62,078 nt of DNA, taken from Amycolatopsis orientalis DSM 43388 (lineage in GTDB: Bacteria; Actinomycetota; Actinomycetes; Mycobacteriales; Pseudonocardiaceae). A program made the translations under genes and the position numbers. Of this stretch, positions 7,956 to 16,647 are shown piece after piece (the stretch's first letter is position 1; every line of letters begins with the position of its first letter). The notes below the pieces were generated by a model, which was not told the origin of the DNA, made no database searches, and saw only the letters and a list, made by a program, of their open reading frames with translations. The stretch covers positions 1 to 62,078 of the forward strand of contig NZ_ASXG01000071.1 of assembly GCF_000411975.1 (NCBI RefSeq), in the 5' to 3' direction.

Positions 7956-9425
7956 ATGACAGAAGGCCACGACACGGCCACGGCCGAGCCCGCCGCCGGT
8001 GCCGCCCCGCCCGGCGCCCCGCGGATGACGCCCCGGCAGCGGCTCATTCTGGCCGTATTGCTCGGGGCTCAGTTCATGATCGCCGTCGACTTCTCGATCC
8101 TCACCGTGTCTCTTCCGGTGATCGGCAACGAGCTGGGCTTCTCCCTCGGCGGGCTGCAGTGGATCTCCACCGCGTTCGCTCTCGCGTCGGCCGGGTTCAT
8201 GCTGCTGTTCTCCCGGATCGGCGACCGCATCGGGCGCAGGCGGCTTTTCCTCGGCGGTCTCGCGCTGCTGACGCTCGGTTCGCTCGTCGGCGGGCTGGCG
8301 CCCAATCCGGCGATTCTCCTGGCCGCCCGCGTGTCGCAGGGTCTCGCCACGGCCGCGGTGATGCCGGCCGCGCTGGCGCTGCTCACCACGTCGTATCCGG
8401 AAGGCCCGCTGCGCAACCGCGCGCTGAGTTCCAACGGAGCGCTGCTGTCCCTTGGCTTCGCCGTCGGGGCTCTGCTGGGCGGTGTGCTCACTGATGTACT
8501 GAGCTGGCGCTGGAACTTTCTCGTCAACGTCCCGGTCGGCATCATCATCCTGATCTGCGCGCCGCTCGTCATCGCGCCGAGCCGCGGCGAGCAGGCGAAG
8601 CGGCTCGACCTGCCGGGCGCGATCACCGTTACGCTCGGCCTGCTCGCCTTGATCTACGGGCTGACCGGAGCGCAGACCAAGGGATGGGGCAGTGCGGAAA
8701 CCCTGGTCACCCTGGCGATCGCGGCCGTGCTGCTGATCGGGTTCATTTTCATCGAACTGCGAGTCCCCGACCCGCTGGCCCCCTTGCGAGTGCTCACGCG
8801 GACGACGGTGAAGTGGGGCAACCTTGCCGGCCTGGTCACTTTGTCCATGCAAAGCGGGCTTTCCTTCCTGCTGACCCTGTACATGCAGGAAGTGCTGGGG
8901 CTCTCGGTCCTATCGACCGGCCTCGCGTTCGCGCTCGTCGGTCTCGGAGTGTTCTGCGGCGGCCTGCTGGCCCCCAAGGTGGTCGCGCGCTTCGGCCCTC
9001 GCGGCACGCTTCTGCTCGGCTTGGTCGTGCAGGGCATCGCGACCGGGGCGCTGTTCTTGATCGGCGAGCAAGCGGGCATCGGCATGACGATCCTGCTCGT
9101 CGGGTCAGCGATCGGCGGATTCGGTCACGTATGGGCAGTGGTGTCCTACACGATCACCGCGACGTCCGCGCTGCCTGACCGCGAGCAGGGGCTCGCCACC
9201 GCACTCACCTCGATGACGCAGCAGATCGGTTTCACCGTCGGCATTCCGGTCTTGAGCGCGATCGCGGCGGCACAGATCGGCGAGCCTTCCGCGGCGGAAC
9301 GTCCGCACGCGATCCTCGGCGGCGTCACCTCCGCCATCCTCATCGACGGCCTGCTGTGCATCGCCGGCGCACTGTTGATCGGCTTCTTCCTGCGGGCCAA
9401 GCACATGGCGGCCGCGAAGTCCTGA
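7956..9425 (+). CDS. MFS transporter, DHA2 (EmrB/QacA) family
   Basis: 489 residues with about 14 hydrophobic segments, typical of the DHA2 family of proton-driven drug exporters. Motif A appears as FSRIGDRIGRRRLFLGG after TM2, and the DFSILTVSLPVIGNELG opening is characteristic of EmrB/QacA. A hydrophilic Ala/Pro-rich 28-residue N-terminus precedes TM1. It is probably controlled by the divergent MarR regulator. The exported substrate is unknown. Confidence 0.92.
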   Translation: MTEGHDTATAEPAAGAAPPGAPRMTPRQRLILAVLLGAQFMIAVDFSILTVSLPVIGNELGFSLGGLQWISTAFALASAGFMLLFSRIGDRIGRRRLFLGGLALLTLGSLVGGLAPNPAILLAARVSQGLATAAVMPAALALLTTSYPEGPLRNRALSSNGALLSLGFAVGALLGGVLTDVLSWRWNFLVNVPVGIIILICAPLVIAPSRGEQAKRLDLPGAITVTLGLLALIYGLTGAQTKGWGSAETLVTLAIAAVLLIGFIFIELRVPDPLAPLRVLTRTTVKWGNLAGLVTLSMQSGLSFLLTLYMQEVLGLSVLSTGLAFALVGLGVFCGGLLAPKVVARFGPRGTLLLGLVVQGIATGALFLIGEQAGIGMTILLVGSAIGGFGHVWAVVSYTITATSALPDREQGLATALTSMTQQIGFTVGIPVLSAIAAAQIGEPSAAERPHAILGGVTSAILIDGLLCIAGALLIGFFLRAKHMAAAKS

Positions 9426-9441
9426 ACCCAGGCGATCCGAT

Positions 9442-9469
9442 GCGGCCGTGCCTTTCCGGGCACGGCCGC
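9442..9469. terminator. Convergent terminator hairpin (MFS / TetR)
   Basis: GCGGCCGTGC pairs with GCACGGCCGC around a short loop in the 55-bp gap between the MFS gene and the convergent TetR gene. It has no T-tract and could serve both directions. Confidence 0.65.
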
Positions 9470-9480
9470 GTCGTGTTGCC

Positions 9481-10032
9481 TCAGGCCCGCCGCATCCCGT
9501 GCCACACCAGGTCCACCACGCTCTCGGTCTCGGCCTTCCAATCTCCTTCCGGAGCAAGGAAAAACAGTCCGCCGAGGCCGCGCATCAGGGTTTCCGTTTT
9601 CAGGTCCGGGCGGATCGTGCCCGCTTCCGCGTTCGCCTCGCGCAGGGTGTCCAGCGCGGCGAGCATCCGCGCGTACGCCTGTGTCGGCAGTTCGCTCTGC
9701 GACGCGCGCAGCGCGTTGGCCAGCCCGCGTTTCGTCATCATGTAGTGCGCCAGGTAGTCCACGATCCAGACGCGCAACGCCTGATCGGGGGAATGGTTGG
9801 CGAGTAATTCGGGCACGATTTCGACGAGCTGGTTCACCTCGCGCTCGTAGACGGCCAGCACCAGCGACTCCGGCGTGGGGAAGTGCCGGTACACCGTGCC
9901 GACGCCGACGCCGGCTTCCTTGGCGACCGCGTTGAACGACACGTCTCCTGCCCGGCTCACGGTTTCGGCCGCCACCGCCAGGATCCGTTCGTGGTTGCGC
10001 CGGGTGTCCGCCCGTCGCGGGCTCACCGGCAT
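9481..10032 (-). CDS. TetR/AcrR family transcriptional regulator
   Basis: 183 residues. The HTH lies at about 15-60, with [20 protein letters not shown] as the helix-turn-helix followed by [13 protein letters not shown]; the C-terminal ligand domain is all-helical. It is divergent from the aldehyde oxidoreductase operon, and the gap between them holds two matching palindromes. It is therefore the likely repressor of that operon and of itself (inference). Confidence 0.9.
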   Translation of the reverse strand: MPVSPRRADTRRNHERILAVAAETVSRAGDVSFNAVAKEAGVGVGTVYRHFPTPESLVLAVYEREVNQLVEIVPELLANHSPDQALRVWIVDYLAHYMMTKRGLANALRASQSELPTQAYARMLAALDTLREANAEAGTIRPDLKTETLMRGLGGLFFLAPEGDWKAETESVVDLVWHGMRRA

Positions 10033-10064
10033 CGCGCCTCCCGCGTTGCTTCGCCTGCCTGGCC

Positions 10065-10098
10065 TGGAGCTGCTCCAGCACCAGCTGGAGCAGCTCCA
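10065..10098. repeat. Perfect 15-bp inverted repeat upstream of the TetR gene
   Basis: TGGAGCTGCTCCAGC (10065-10079) is the exact reverse complement of 10084-10098, with ACCA as the loop. It lies 33 bp upstream of the TetR start, so on that transcript it would form a stable 5'-UTR hairpin. It may also stop transcription entering from either side. Confidence 0.8.
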
Positions 10099-10108
10099 CT
10101 TCGTTGCG

Positions 10109-10166
10109 TAGCGGATTCTAATCCGCTAGCCTCGGGCAAAGCGAGCCAAGCGGATGAATATCCGGT
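10109..10166. promoter_or_regulatory. Twin TetR-type operators
   Basis: Site 1 is TAGCGGAT-TCTA-ATCCGCTA (10109-10128), a perfect palindrome. Site 2 is AGCGGAT-GAAT-ATCCGGT (10149-10166), with the same 7-bp arms and 4-bp spacer and one mismatched pair. The centres are 39 bp apart. They sit between the divergent TetR gene and the oxidoreductase operon. Confidence 0.75.
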
Positions 10167-10263
10167 TTACCCCGGACGGCTCGCGTTCCCGAAGGGCCGT
10201 CACCACCACCATCACGCCGCAGGACGTCCGCCGCGGACGGACTGCGGGAAAGCGAACCCTACT

Positions 10264-10716
10264 GTGGACATTTCCCTTGAAGTCAATGGAAGAACCGAGC
10301 AGCTCAGCGTCGAACCGGGAGTGACCCTCCTGGACGCGCTGCGCGAGCGGCTGGGCATCACCGGCCCGAAGAAGGGCTGCGACCGCGGGCAGTGCGGTGC
10401 CTGCACCGTGCACGTCGACGGCAAGCCGGTGCTGTCCTGTCTCACTCTCGCGGCCGCCGTGCGCGGTCCCGTCACCACCGTCGAAGGACTGTCCACTGAG
10501 GACGAACTGCACCCGGTGCAGCGGGCGTTCGTGGACCAGGACGCGCTGCAGTGCGGGTTCTGCACGTCCGGGCAGGTGATGTCGGCGGTCGCCGCGGTGC
10601 GCGACGACGTCTCCGACGTCCGCGAGTTCATGTCCGGCAACCTGTGCCGGTGTTCGGCGTACCCGAACATCGTGCGCGCCGTGGAGCAGGCGAGGCAGGC
10701 CGATGCGACCGTTTGA
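10264..10716 (+). CDS. Aldehyde oxidoreductase [2Fe-2S] subunit (PaoA/XdhA-like)
   Basis: 150 residues. The plant-ferredoxin-type cluster ligands are in [16 protein letters not shown] plus the Cys in LSCLTLA. The second cluster ligands are CGFCTSGQ and CRC in the helical C-terminal domain. It passes electrons from the molybdenum site to FAD. The GTG at 10264 begins the ubiquitin-like N-terminal strand; the ribosome site is weak. It overlaps the FAD subunit gene by 14 bp, so the three subunits are made together. Unlike E. coli PaoA, it has no Tat signal, so it is predicted to be cytoplasmic. Confidence 0.9.
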   Translation: MDISLEVNGRTEQLSVEPGVTLLDALRERLGITGPKKGCDRGQCGACTVHVDGKPVLSCLTLAAAVRGPVTTVEGLSTEDELHPVQRAFVDQDALQCGFCTSGQVMSAVAAVRDDVSDVREFMSGNLCRCSAYPNIVRAVEQARQADATV

Positions 10717-11665
10717 GCTGACCGCACCCGCCACCGTCGAGGACGCGCTGGGCAGCGCCGGCACCTACCTGGCCGGCGGCACCACCCTGGTCGACCTGAT
10801 GAAGCTCGACGTCCTCACGCCGCAACACGTGCTGGACATCAACGACCTGCCGCTGCGGGGCATCGACACCGCCGACGGCCTGCGTTTCGGCGCGCTGGAG
10901 CGGATGGGGGACATCGCGGCGCACCCGGGCGTGTACCCGGCGATCTCGCGCGCGCTGCTGCTCAGCGCGTCGCAGCAGCTGCGGAACATGGCCAGCATCG
11001 GCGGAAACCTGATGCAGCGCACGCGATGCTCGTACTTCCGCGATGTCGCGATGCCGTGCAACCGGCGCTCGCCGGGCAGCGGGTGTTCGGCGATCACCGG
11101 CGTCAACCGGATGCACGCGATCTTCGGCACCAGCGACTCCTGCGTGGCCACGCACGCCAGCGACGTCGCGGTCGCGCTGGTCGCGCTCGACGCGGAGGTC
11201 GTGCTGGCCGGGGCCGAGGGCACCCGGACGGTCGCGCTGGCCGACTTCTACCGGCAGCCGGGCGGCACCCCGGAAATCGAGCACGACCTGCGCCCCGGCG
11301 AGCTGATCACCGAGGTGCGCGTGCCGCGGCTCGACTGGGCGGAGAACTCGACGTACGTCAAGATCCGCGACCGGCAGTCGTACGAGTTCGCGCTGTGCTC
11401 GGCGGCGGTCGCGCTCGACGTGCGCGACGGAAAGATCGCCGACGCCCGCGTGGCGGCCGGCGGGGTCGGGACGGTGCCGTGGCGGCTGCCCGCCGTGGAA
11501 GAGGCGCTGCGCGGCGCGGAGCTGACCGAAGACGCTTTCGCCGCTGCCGCCGCGGTGGCCGCGGAAGGGGCGAAGCCGTTGTCCGGCAACGTGTTCAAGC
11601 CTTCGCTGCTGAAACGGACGATCGTCCGCGCGCTGCTCGAACTGACCGAAGGGAGCCGGGTATGA
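10703..11665 (+). CDS. Aldehyde oxidoreductase FAD subunit with 4Fe-4S insert (PaoB-like)
   Basis: 320 residues of the CoxM/FAD-binding family. [15 protein letters not shown] and [12 protein letters not shown] are the FAD-contact loops, and a CO-dehydrogenase flavoprotein C-terminal domain follows. Between residues 105 and 150 there is an insert with Cys109, Cys119, Cys128 and Cys147, the pattern that binds the extra [4Fe-4S] cluster in E. coli PaoB. This places the enzyme in the PaoABC branch rather than with ordinary xanthine dehydrogenases. Its stop overlaps the next start (ATGA). Confidence 0.88.
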   Translation: MRPFELTAPATVEDALGSAGTYLAGGTTLVDLMKLDVLTPQHVLDINDLPLRGIDTADGLRFGALERMGDIAAHPGVYPAISRALLLSASQQLRNMASIGGNLMQRTRCSYFRDVAMPCNRRSPGSGCSAITGVNRMHAIFGTSDSCVATHASDVAVALVALDAEVVLAGAEGTRTVALADFYRQPGGTPEIEHDLRPGELITEVRVPRLDWAENSTYVKIRDRQSYEFALCSAAVALDVRDGKIADARVAAGGVGTVPWRLPAVEEALRGAELTEDAFAAAAAVAAEGAKPLSGNVFKPSLLKRTIVRALLELTEGSRV

Positions 11666-13833
11666 ACGCGCGGCTGGACGCTCCGCGGAAAGTGACCGGC
11701 CAGGCCGATTACGCGCTGGACCGCACGTTCCCCGGCATGCTGTACGGGTACATCGTGCTCAGCACGATCGCGCACGGCGAGATCACCGCGATGGACGTGA
11801 CCGCGGCGAAGAGCGCGCCCGGGGTCGTGAGCGTCTACAGCCCGTTCGACCCGCTCGAACTGCATCCGTTCAAGTCCCAGCTGATGGGGGACGTGTGGCT
11901 GCCGCTGCACGACCGGGACGTGGTGTTCTACGGGCAGCCGATCGGGCTGGTCGTCGCGGAGACGTTCGAGCAGGCCCGGGACGCGGCGGGGATGATCGAG
12001 GTCTCCTATCTGGAAAAGCCCGCGCTGACGTCGATGGAGGACGGGCTCGAGACCGCGGAGGACGCGCCGGAAAGCCGCGGCAGCGCGCCGTCGATCGAGG
12101 TGCTCGCCGACGGCGTCGAATCCATCGCGGACGCGTTGGCGCAGAGCCCGGTCGTCGTCTCGGAGACCTACCGCACCGCGACGCAGAACCACGCCGCGAT
12201 GGAGCCGCATTCGGCGGTCGCGAAGTGGGACGGCGGCGAACTCACGCTGTACAGCGGAAACCAGGCCAGTTACCTGCAAGCCGTGGAAATGGCCGGGGTG
12301 CTGGGCATTGAGCCGTCGGCCGTGCACGCGGTGAACCCGTACGTGGGCGGGGCGTTCGGCGGCAAGGCGGGCACCTCGGCTCCGGCGATGCTGGCCTCGG
12401 CCGCCGCCCGGGCGCTCGACCGTCCGGTGAAATGCGCGCTCACCCGCGAGCAGGTGTTCACCGCGACCGCGAACCGGCCGGCGACGGTGCAGAAGATCGC
12501 GCTGGGGGCGGACCGCGACGGCACGCTGATCGCGGTGCAGCACGACTCCTGGTCGGCCACGTCGATGAGCCGGTCCTTCGTGGAGCCGACGTCGCACGGC
12601 ACCTCCCGCGAGTGGTACGCGACGCAGAACCTGTCGATCAGCCAGAAGATGGTGCCGCTGCACATCCCGCCGGGCACGTTCATGCGCGCGCCGGGGGAGG
12701 CGTCGGGTTCGTTCGCGCTGGAAAGCGCCATCGACGAACTCGCGATCGCGCTCGACATGGACCCGATCGAACTGCGCAAGCGCAACAGCTCGCTCGCGCC
12801 TCCCGGCGTCGACCTGCAGTGGTCGAGCAAGCACCTCGACGAGTGCTACGAGATCGGGGCGCAGCGGTTCGGCTGGGCGAACCGGTCGCCGCGCGGGCAC
12901 GTGGACGGCGACTGGCTCGTGGGCATGGGCACGGCGACCGCGATGTTCCCGGGGCTGCGCTTCCCGGCGACGGTCGAGCTCACGCTCAACGCGGACGGGA
13001 CCGCGGACGTGTCCACCGGCGGGGCGGATCCGGGCACCGGGCTGCTCACCGTGCTGGCCACGATCGGGGCCGAATCGCTCGACATCGACCCGGAGCGCGT
13101 CACCCCGCATCTGGGCGACTCGCGGTTCGCGCCGGGCGGCATGTCCGGCGGTTCGACCGCGACCGCGAGCACCGGCACCGCGATCATGCTCGCGGCCACC
13201 GAACTGCTCGACGAACTGGTGGCGCTCGCCGCCGAGCCGGGCGCGCCGTTCGAGGGCGAGGTCGTCACGTATGCCGAGGGTTTGCTGCACGGCAACCACG
13301 GCACCATGCCGTTCGGCGAGCTGCTGCGCGCGATCGGCCGGGAATCCTTGTCCGCCAAGGGTTCCTCCGCCCCGGGCGAGGAGATGACGAAGCATTCGTT
13401 CAGCTCGTTCGGCGCGCAGTTCTGCGAGGTCCGGGTGCACCGGCTGACCCGCGAGGTCCGCGTGTCGAGGATGCTGGGCGTCTTCGACGGCGGCCGGATC
13501 ATCAACCCGACGCAGGCGCGGAGCCAGTTGTCCGGCGGCATGATCTGGGGCGTGTCGGCGGCCCTGCACGAGGGGCTGGAAGTGGAGCCGAGCGGACGCC
13601 CGGCGAACGCGGACTTCGCGAGCTATCTGCTGCCGGTCAACGCCGACATCCCGGAGATCGACGTCCAGTTCGTCGAGTACCCGGACACGCTGCACAACGC
13701 GGTCGGAGCCCGCGGAGTCGGCGAGATCGGCGCGGTGGGCATGGCGGCCGCGGTGGCGAACGCCGTGTGCAACGCGACCGGGATCCGGGTGCGGAGCATT
13801 CCGATCATGATCGAGGATCTGCTGGTGGAGTGA
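11662..13833 (+). CDS. Aldehyde oxidoreductase molybdopterin subunit (PaoC/CoxL-like)
   Basis: 723 residues with the aldehyde oxidase a/b hammerhead domain at the N-terminus (RKVTGQADYALDRTFPG), then the molybdopterin-binding domain with PYVGGAFGGK and MRAPGEASGSFALE. Near the C-terminus, GARGVGEIGAVG contains the catalytic Glu (residue 688) that deprotonates the active-site water. It probably oxidises aldehydes to acids, with cytosine-dinucleotide cofactor as in PaoC (family knowledge). No XdhC/PaoD maturation chaperone gene is next to it. Confidence 0.9.
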   Translation: MNARLDAPRKVTGQADYALDRTFPGMLYGYIVLSTIAHGEITAMDVTAAKSAPGVVSVYSPFDPLELHPFKSQLMGDVWLPLHDRDVVFYGQPIGLVVAETFEQARDAAGMIEVSYLEKPALTSMEDGLETAEDAPESRGSAPSIEVLADGVESIADALAQSPVVVSETYRTATQNHAAMEPHSAVAKWDGGELTLYSGNQASYLQAVEMAGVLGIEPSAVHAVNPYVGGAFGGKAGTSAPAMLASAAARALDRPVKCALTREQVFTATANRPATVQKIALGADRDGTLIAVQHDSWSATSMSRSFVEPTSHGTSREWYATQNLSISQKMVPLHIPPGTFMRAPGEASGSFALESAIDELAIALDMDPIELRKRNSSLAPPGVDLQWSSKHLDECYEIGAQRFGWANRSPRGHVDGDWLVGMGTATAMFPGLRFPATVELTLNADGTADVSTGGADPGTGLLTVLATIGAESLDIDPERVTPHLGDSRFAPGGMSGGSTATASTGTAIMLAATELLDELVALAAEPGAPFEGEVVTYAEGLLHGNHGTMPFGELLRAIGRESLSAKGSSAPGEEMTKHSFSSFGAQFCEVRVHRLTREVRVSRMLGVFDGGRIINPTQARSQLSGGMIWGVSAALHEGLEVEPSGRPANADFASYLLPVNADIPEIDVQFVEYPDTLHNAVGARGVGEIGAVGMAAAVANAVCNATGIRVRSIPIMIEDLLVE

Positions 13834-13873
13834 CCGGCCAGGGGGCGTCCGCGCGCGGACGCCCCCTGGCCGG
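13834..13873 (+). terminator. Terminator of the oxidoreductase operon
   Basis: A perfect 40-bp palindrome (20-bp arms, CCGGCCAGGGGGCGTCCGCG in the left arm) starts right after the stop codon. It is a strong factor-independent type hairpin without a T-tract. Confidence 0.85.
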
Positions 13874-14021
13874 GTCGCTCGGCGGGCGGTGGATCGGGCC
13901 CGCTAGACCTGTGCCGCGCCGCCGATGTCATCTCTGGTGCTGGCGAAGCCTCGCTTCACCGCACACCCCGGGCTGAACCGCCCGCAGCTGATGCGAACCC
14001 GTCGCGGGTTTCGGGAGCGGC

Positions 14022-14873
14022 TCAGCCGGGCAGCTGGGCCCCGTCCGGGAAGTCGGTGGACTGGCTCAGCTCGGCCCATTCCTGGATTTCCTTGTCGACC
14101 GCGGCGCGGCCGTTCGTGACGAGGCGGAGGGCGTCGGAACCGAGGACCAGGTGCGCGGGCGGGTTCGGCACGTCGAGGATGTGCAGCACCGCCTGCGCGG
14201 CCTTCTGCGGGTCGCCGAGCTGGTTGCCGTTGGCCGCGAGGCGGTGTTCGCGGATCGGGTTCATCACCTGGTCGTAGTCCGGCACGGAGCGTTCGGTGCG
14301 GACCATCGACCGGCCCGCCCAGTCGGTGCGGAACGAACCCGGCGCGACCGCGGTGACGTGCAGGCCGAACGGGGCGACCTCCTTGCCGACGGTTTCGAGA
14401 ATGCCTTCGACGGCGTACTTGCTGCCTTGATAGAAGGACGTGCCCGGCACGGTGATCAGCCCGGCCATCGACGTGACGCCGAGGATGTGCCCGCGCCGCC
14501 GCTGCCGCAGATACGGCAGCACTGCCTTCACCGTCGCGACCACGCCGAATACGTTCACCTCGAACTGCGCGCGCAGCTCGGCCATTGTCGACTCTTCGAA
14601 GACGCCTTCGTGGCCGTAGCCGGCGTTGGCGATCACGACCTCGATCGGGCCCACCTCGGCCTCGATCTCGTCGACGGTCCGGAACACCGCGTCGTCGTCG
14701 GTGACATCAAGGATGCGCGCGAGGGATTTGCCGGGCTGGATCCGCTCGAACTCCGCGGCGTCGGCCTGCTTGCGCACGGTGCCGACGACGGTGTGACCTG
14801 CCTGGAGCGCGGCCTCGGCGAACGCCCGGCCGAGGCCCGAGCTGACGCCGGTGATCAGGAAGAGCTTGGTCAT
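14022..14873 (-). CDS. Short-chain dehydrogenase/reductase
   Basis: 283 residues of classical SDR. FLITGVSSGLGRAFAE is the dinucleotide-binding TGxxxGxG motif, IANAGYGHEG the NNAG-type motif, the catalytic Ser lies in VTSMAG, and YQGSK is the Tyr-x-x-x-Lys pair. A C-terminal extension (DKEIQEWAELSQSTDF) is typical of the oxidoreductase subgroup with a C-terminal substrate loop. Substrate unknown. It is divergent from the TetR gene at 14940 across a 66-bp gap with repeated motifs, so that TetR protein probably represses it. Confidence 0.9.
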   Translation of the reverse strand: MTKLFLITGVSSGLGRAFAEAALQAGHTVVGTVRKQADAAEFERIQPGKSLARILDVTDDDAVFRTVDEIEAEVGPIEVVIANAGYGHEGVFEESTMAELRAQFEVNVFGVVATVKAVLPYLRQRRRGHILGVTSMAGLITVPGTSFYQGSKYAVEGILETVGKEVAPFGLHVTAVAPGSFRTDWAGRSMVRTERSVPDYDQVMNPIREHRLAANGNQLGDPQKAAQAVLHILDVPNPPAHLVLGSDALRLVTNGRAAVDKEIQEWAELSQSTDFPDGAQLPG

Positions 14874-14886
14874 GCCCTGAACTCTA

Positions 14887-14916
14887 CACCGTGTCGAGAA
14901 AAATCTGCACCGTGTC
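14887..14916. promoter_or_regulatory. Repeated CACCGTGTC operator candidates
   Basis: CACCGTGTC occurs at 14887-14895 and 14908-14916, exactly 21 bp (two helical turns) apart, each centred on a small palindrome (ACAC-C-GTGT for the first). They lie between the SDR gene and the divergent TetR gene, where an operator is expected. Confidence 0.55.
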
Positions 14917-14939
14917 AAAAATAGTCGGAGTGATAGAAC

Positions 14940-15545
14940 GTGCTGGTGGAAGACCGAGAACCCCGCCGCCGCCGGACGGCTCCGACCAAGGGCGACCTGC
15001 GTGAACGCGCGATTCTCGACGCGGCGGAGCAGCAGCTGAACACGACCGGCGGCGCGTGCATGACCGTCGCGACGATCGCGCAAGAGGCCGGGATCACCCG
15101 GGGTGCGCTCTACTTCTACTTCGGGTCCAAGAACGAGGTGCTCGCCGCGCTGGTCGAGCGAACGGTGACCAAGCTGCGCACCGAGGTCGACGCGGTGGAC
15201 GCGGCCGCCGCGGTGCCCGGCGACGCCGTCCGGCAGGGGATCGAGCGGACCGCCCGGATGTGGCGTGCGCACGGAACGGTGATGCGCACGGCGGTCGAAC
15301 TGTCGCCCTCGGTTCCGGCGATCGACCAGGCGTGGCGCTCGGCGGTCGTCGCACTCGCCGACACCATGAGCGGGGTGGCCGAGCGCGCCGGGCTGCCGTC
15401 CGAAACCGCGAAAGAGGTCGCCTCAGCGCTGGTCTGGATGACCGAACGCGTCTTTTATCAGGCGTTTGTCGCGGACAGTTCGCTGGACGACGCCGCCGCG
15501 ACGCTGACTCGGGTGTGGCTGGCGGCGCTCGGCCTCCCGAGCTAG
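14940..15545 (+). CDS. TetR/AcrR family transcriptional regulator
   Basis: 201 residues. An Arg-rich N-terminal arm (EPRRRRTAPTK) precedes the HTH at about 20-65, with MTVATIAQEAGITRGALYFY then FGSKNEVLAALV. The C-terminal domain resembles EthR/TetR_C ligand domains. It has a GTG start. It is divergent from the SDR gene and shares the repeated CACCGTGTC region with it, so it is the probable local repressor (inference). Confidence 0.88.
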   Translation: MLVEDREPRRRRTAPTKGDLRERAILDAAEQQLNTTGGACMTVATIAQEAGITRGALYFYFGSKNEVLAALVERTVTKLRTEVDAVDAAAAVPGDAVRQGIERTARMWRAHGTVMRTAVELSPSVPAIDQAWRSAVVALADTMSGVAERAGLPSETAKEVASALVWMTERVFYQAFVADSSLDDAAATLTRVWLAALGLPS

Positions 15546-15706
15546 CCCGCGGCGGGGTTGCGGGGCCGGTCGAGGTCGTGCCCGTGCGGACCAGGCGGGG
15601 GCGACATTGGGGCAACGATGGCTCTCCGCCGAACTTCGGAGCAACGTCATTCTCTGCTTCGCGTCTTGGGGTTTAGAGATTCGCCAAAAGACACGGGGAG
15701 CAGGAA

Positions 15707-16591
15707 ATGGGATTCACCGCGATGAAGTCGATGAAGCTGGTCATGGTCGGCGGGGCGGTCGCCGCGACCGCATTGCTTTCCGCGTGCAGCGGAAACAACG
15801 TCGACGGAAACGGTTCCGCGGCGAAGGGCATTTCCGAGGCAGCGGCGGTCAAGCCGAACCCGCAGGGCGGTTCGGCCGGTGCGGCGGCCACCTCGGCCAC
15901 CTCGGACGGTGATGTCAACTGCAGCAAGCTCGGCGGACAGGTGGGTCCGGCGGGCGGCAAGCAAATGGATCTGATCGCGGTGCAAAGCGCCAACGGAAGC
16001 ATTCCCGGCTGCGTCGAAGCGTTCAATGTGATGACGAAGTACTACGAATTGGCCCCGACACAGGGCGAAGGTCCCGGCCATCGCGTTCTCGGCATTGAAG
16101 GGCACTGGGATTGCGCATTGGGCGCGGAAGAAGAATTCGCGCAGGGTGTGGTGAACTGCGGCAAGGACGGCGGCACCGAATTCATGATCAAGACCGCACC
16201 GGCCTCCGGCGGCGCCGGTCAGCCCGCCGTCCCGACGCGCCGCTTCCCGAACACGACGCAGACCGTGCAGTTCACCGGCTTCGACCGCTCGGTCAACATG
16301 GCTCAGTTCCAGCTGATCACCTGGAAGAACGGCGGCCCGGACGACGGCAAGTTCGTTCCCGCCGACTCCAAGACCTACCGCCTCCCGGTGAGCAAGACCG
16401 CGCAGGTCTTCGGCGCGGCGGAACTGTGCCCGGCCGGCGAGGTCTCCCTCGACTCGCAGGGCCGCGGCACGAACCCGTGCACCGAGCAGGCGCTGATGGA
16501 GTCGCTGACCGGGCCGAGCCCGCTGCACGCCGAGATCCACGTCGACAAGAACGACACCATCGATGTCGTCAAGGAGCTTTACCGCCCCTGA
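15707..16591 (+). CDS. Secreted lipoprotein of unknown function
   Basis: 294 residues. The signal peptide MKLVMVGGAVAATALLSAC ends in a lipobox (LSAC), predicting lipid attachment at Cys26 and anchoring on the outer face of the membrane. A Gly/Ala/Ser-rich linker follows to about residue 70. The mature domain contains six Cys (VNCSKLG, PGCVEAF, WDCALG, VNCGKDG, ELCPAG, NPCTEQ), enough for three disulfides. I do not recognise the family. GGGGAGC precedes the ATG. It ends at a strong bidirectional terminator. Confidence 0.8.
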   Translation: MGFTAMKSMKLVMVGGAVAATALLSACSGNNVDGNGSAAKGISEAAAVKPNPQGGSAGAAATSATSDGDVNCSKLGGQVGPAGGKQMDLIAVQSANGSIPGCVEAFNVMTKYYELAPTQGEGPGHRVLGIEGHWDCALGAEEEFAQGVVNCGKDGGTEFMIKTAPASGGAGQPAVPTRRFPNTTQTVQFTGFDRSVNMAQFQLITWKNGGPDDGKFVPADSKTYRLPVSKTAQVFGAAELCPAGEVSLDSQGRGTNPCTEQALMESLTGPSPLHAEIHVDKNDTIDVVKELYRP

Positions 16592-16602
16592 GCGGACCAG
16601 TG

Positions 16603-16647
16603 ACGCGAACCGGCGGCCAGGAACACCCCCCGGCCGCCGGTTCGCGT
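16603..16647. terminator. Bidirectional terminator
   Basis: ACGCGAACCGGCGGCC (16603-16618) pairs perfectly with 16632-16647 across a 13-nt loop, in the gap between the lipoprotein gene and the convergent AhpD-like gene. The right arm touches the stop codon of the latter. Confidence 0.8.
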
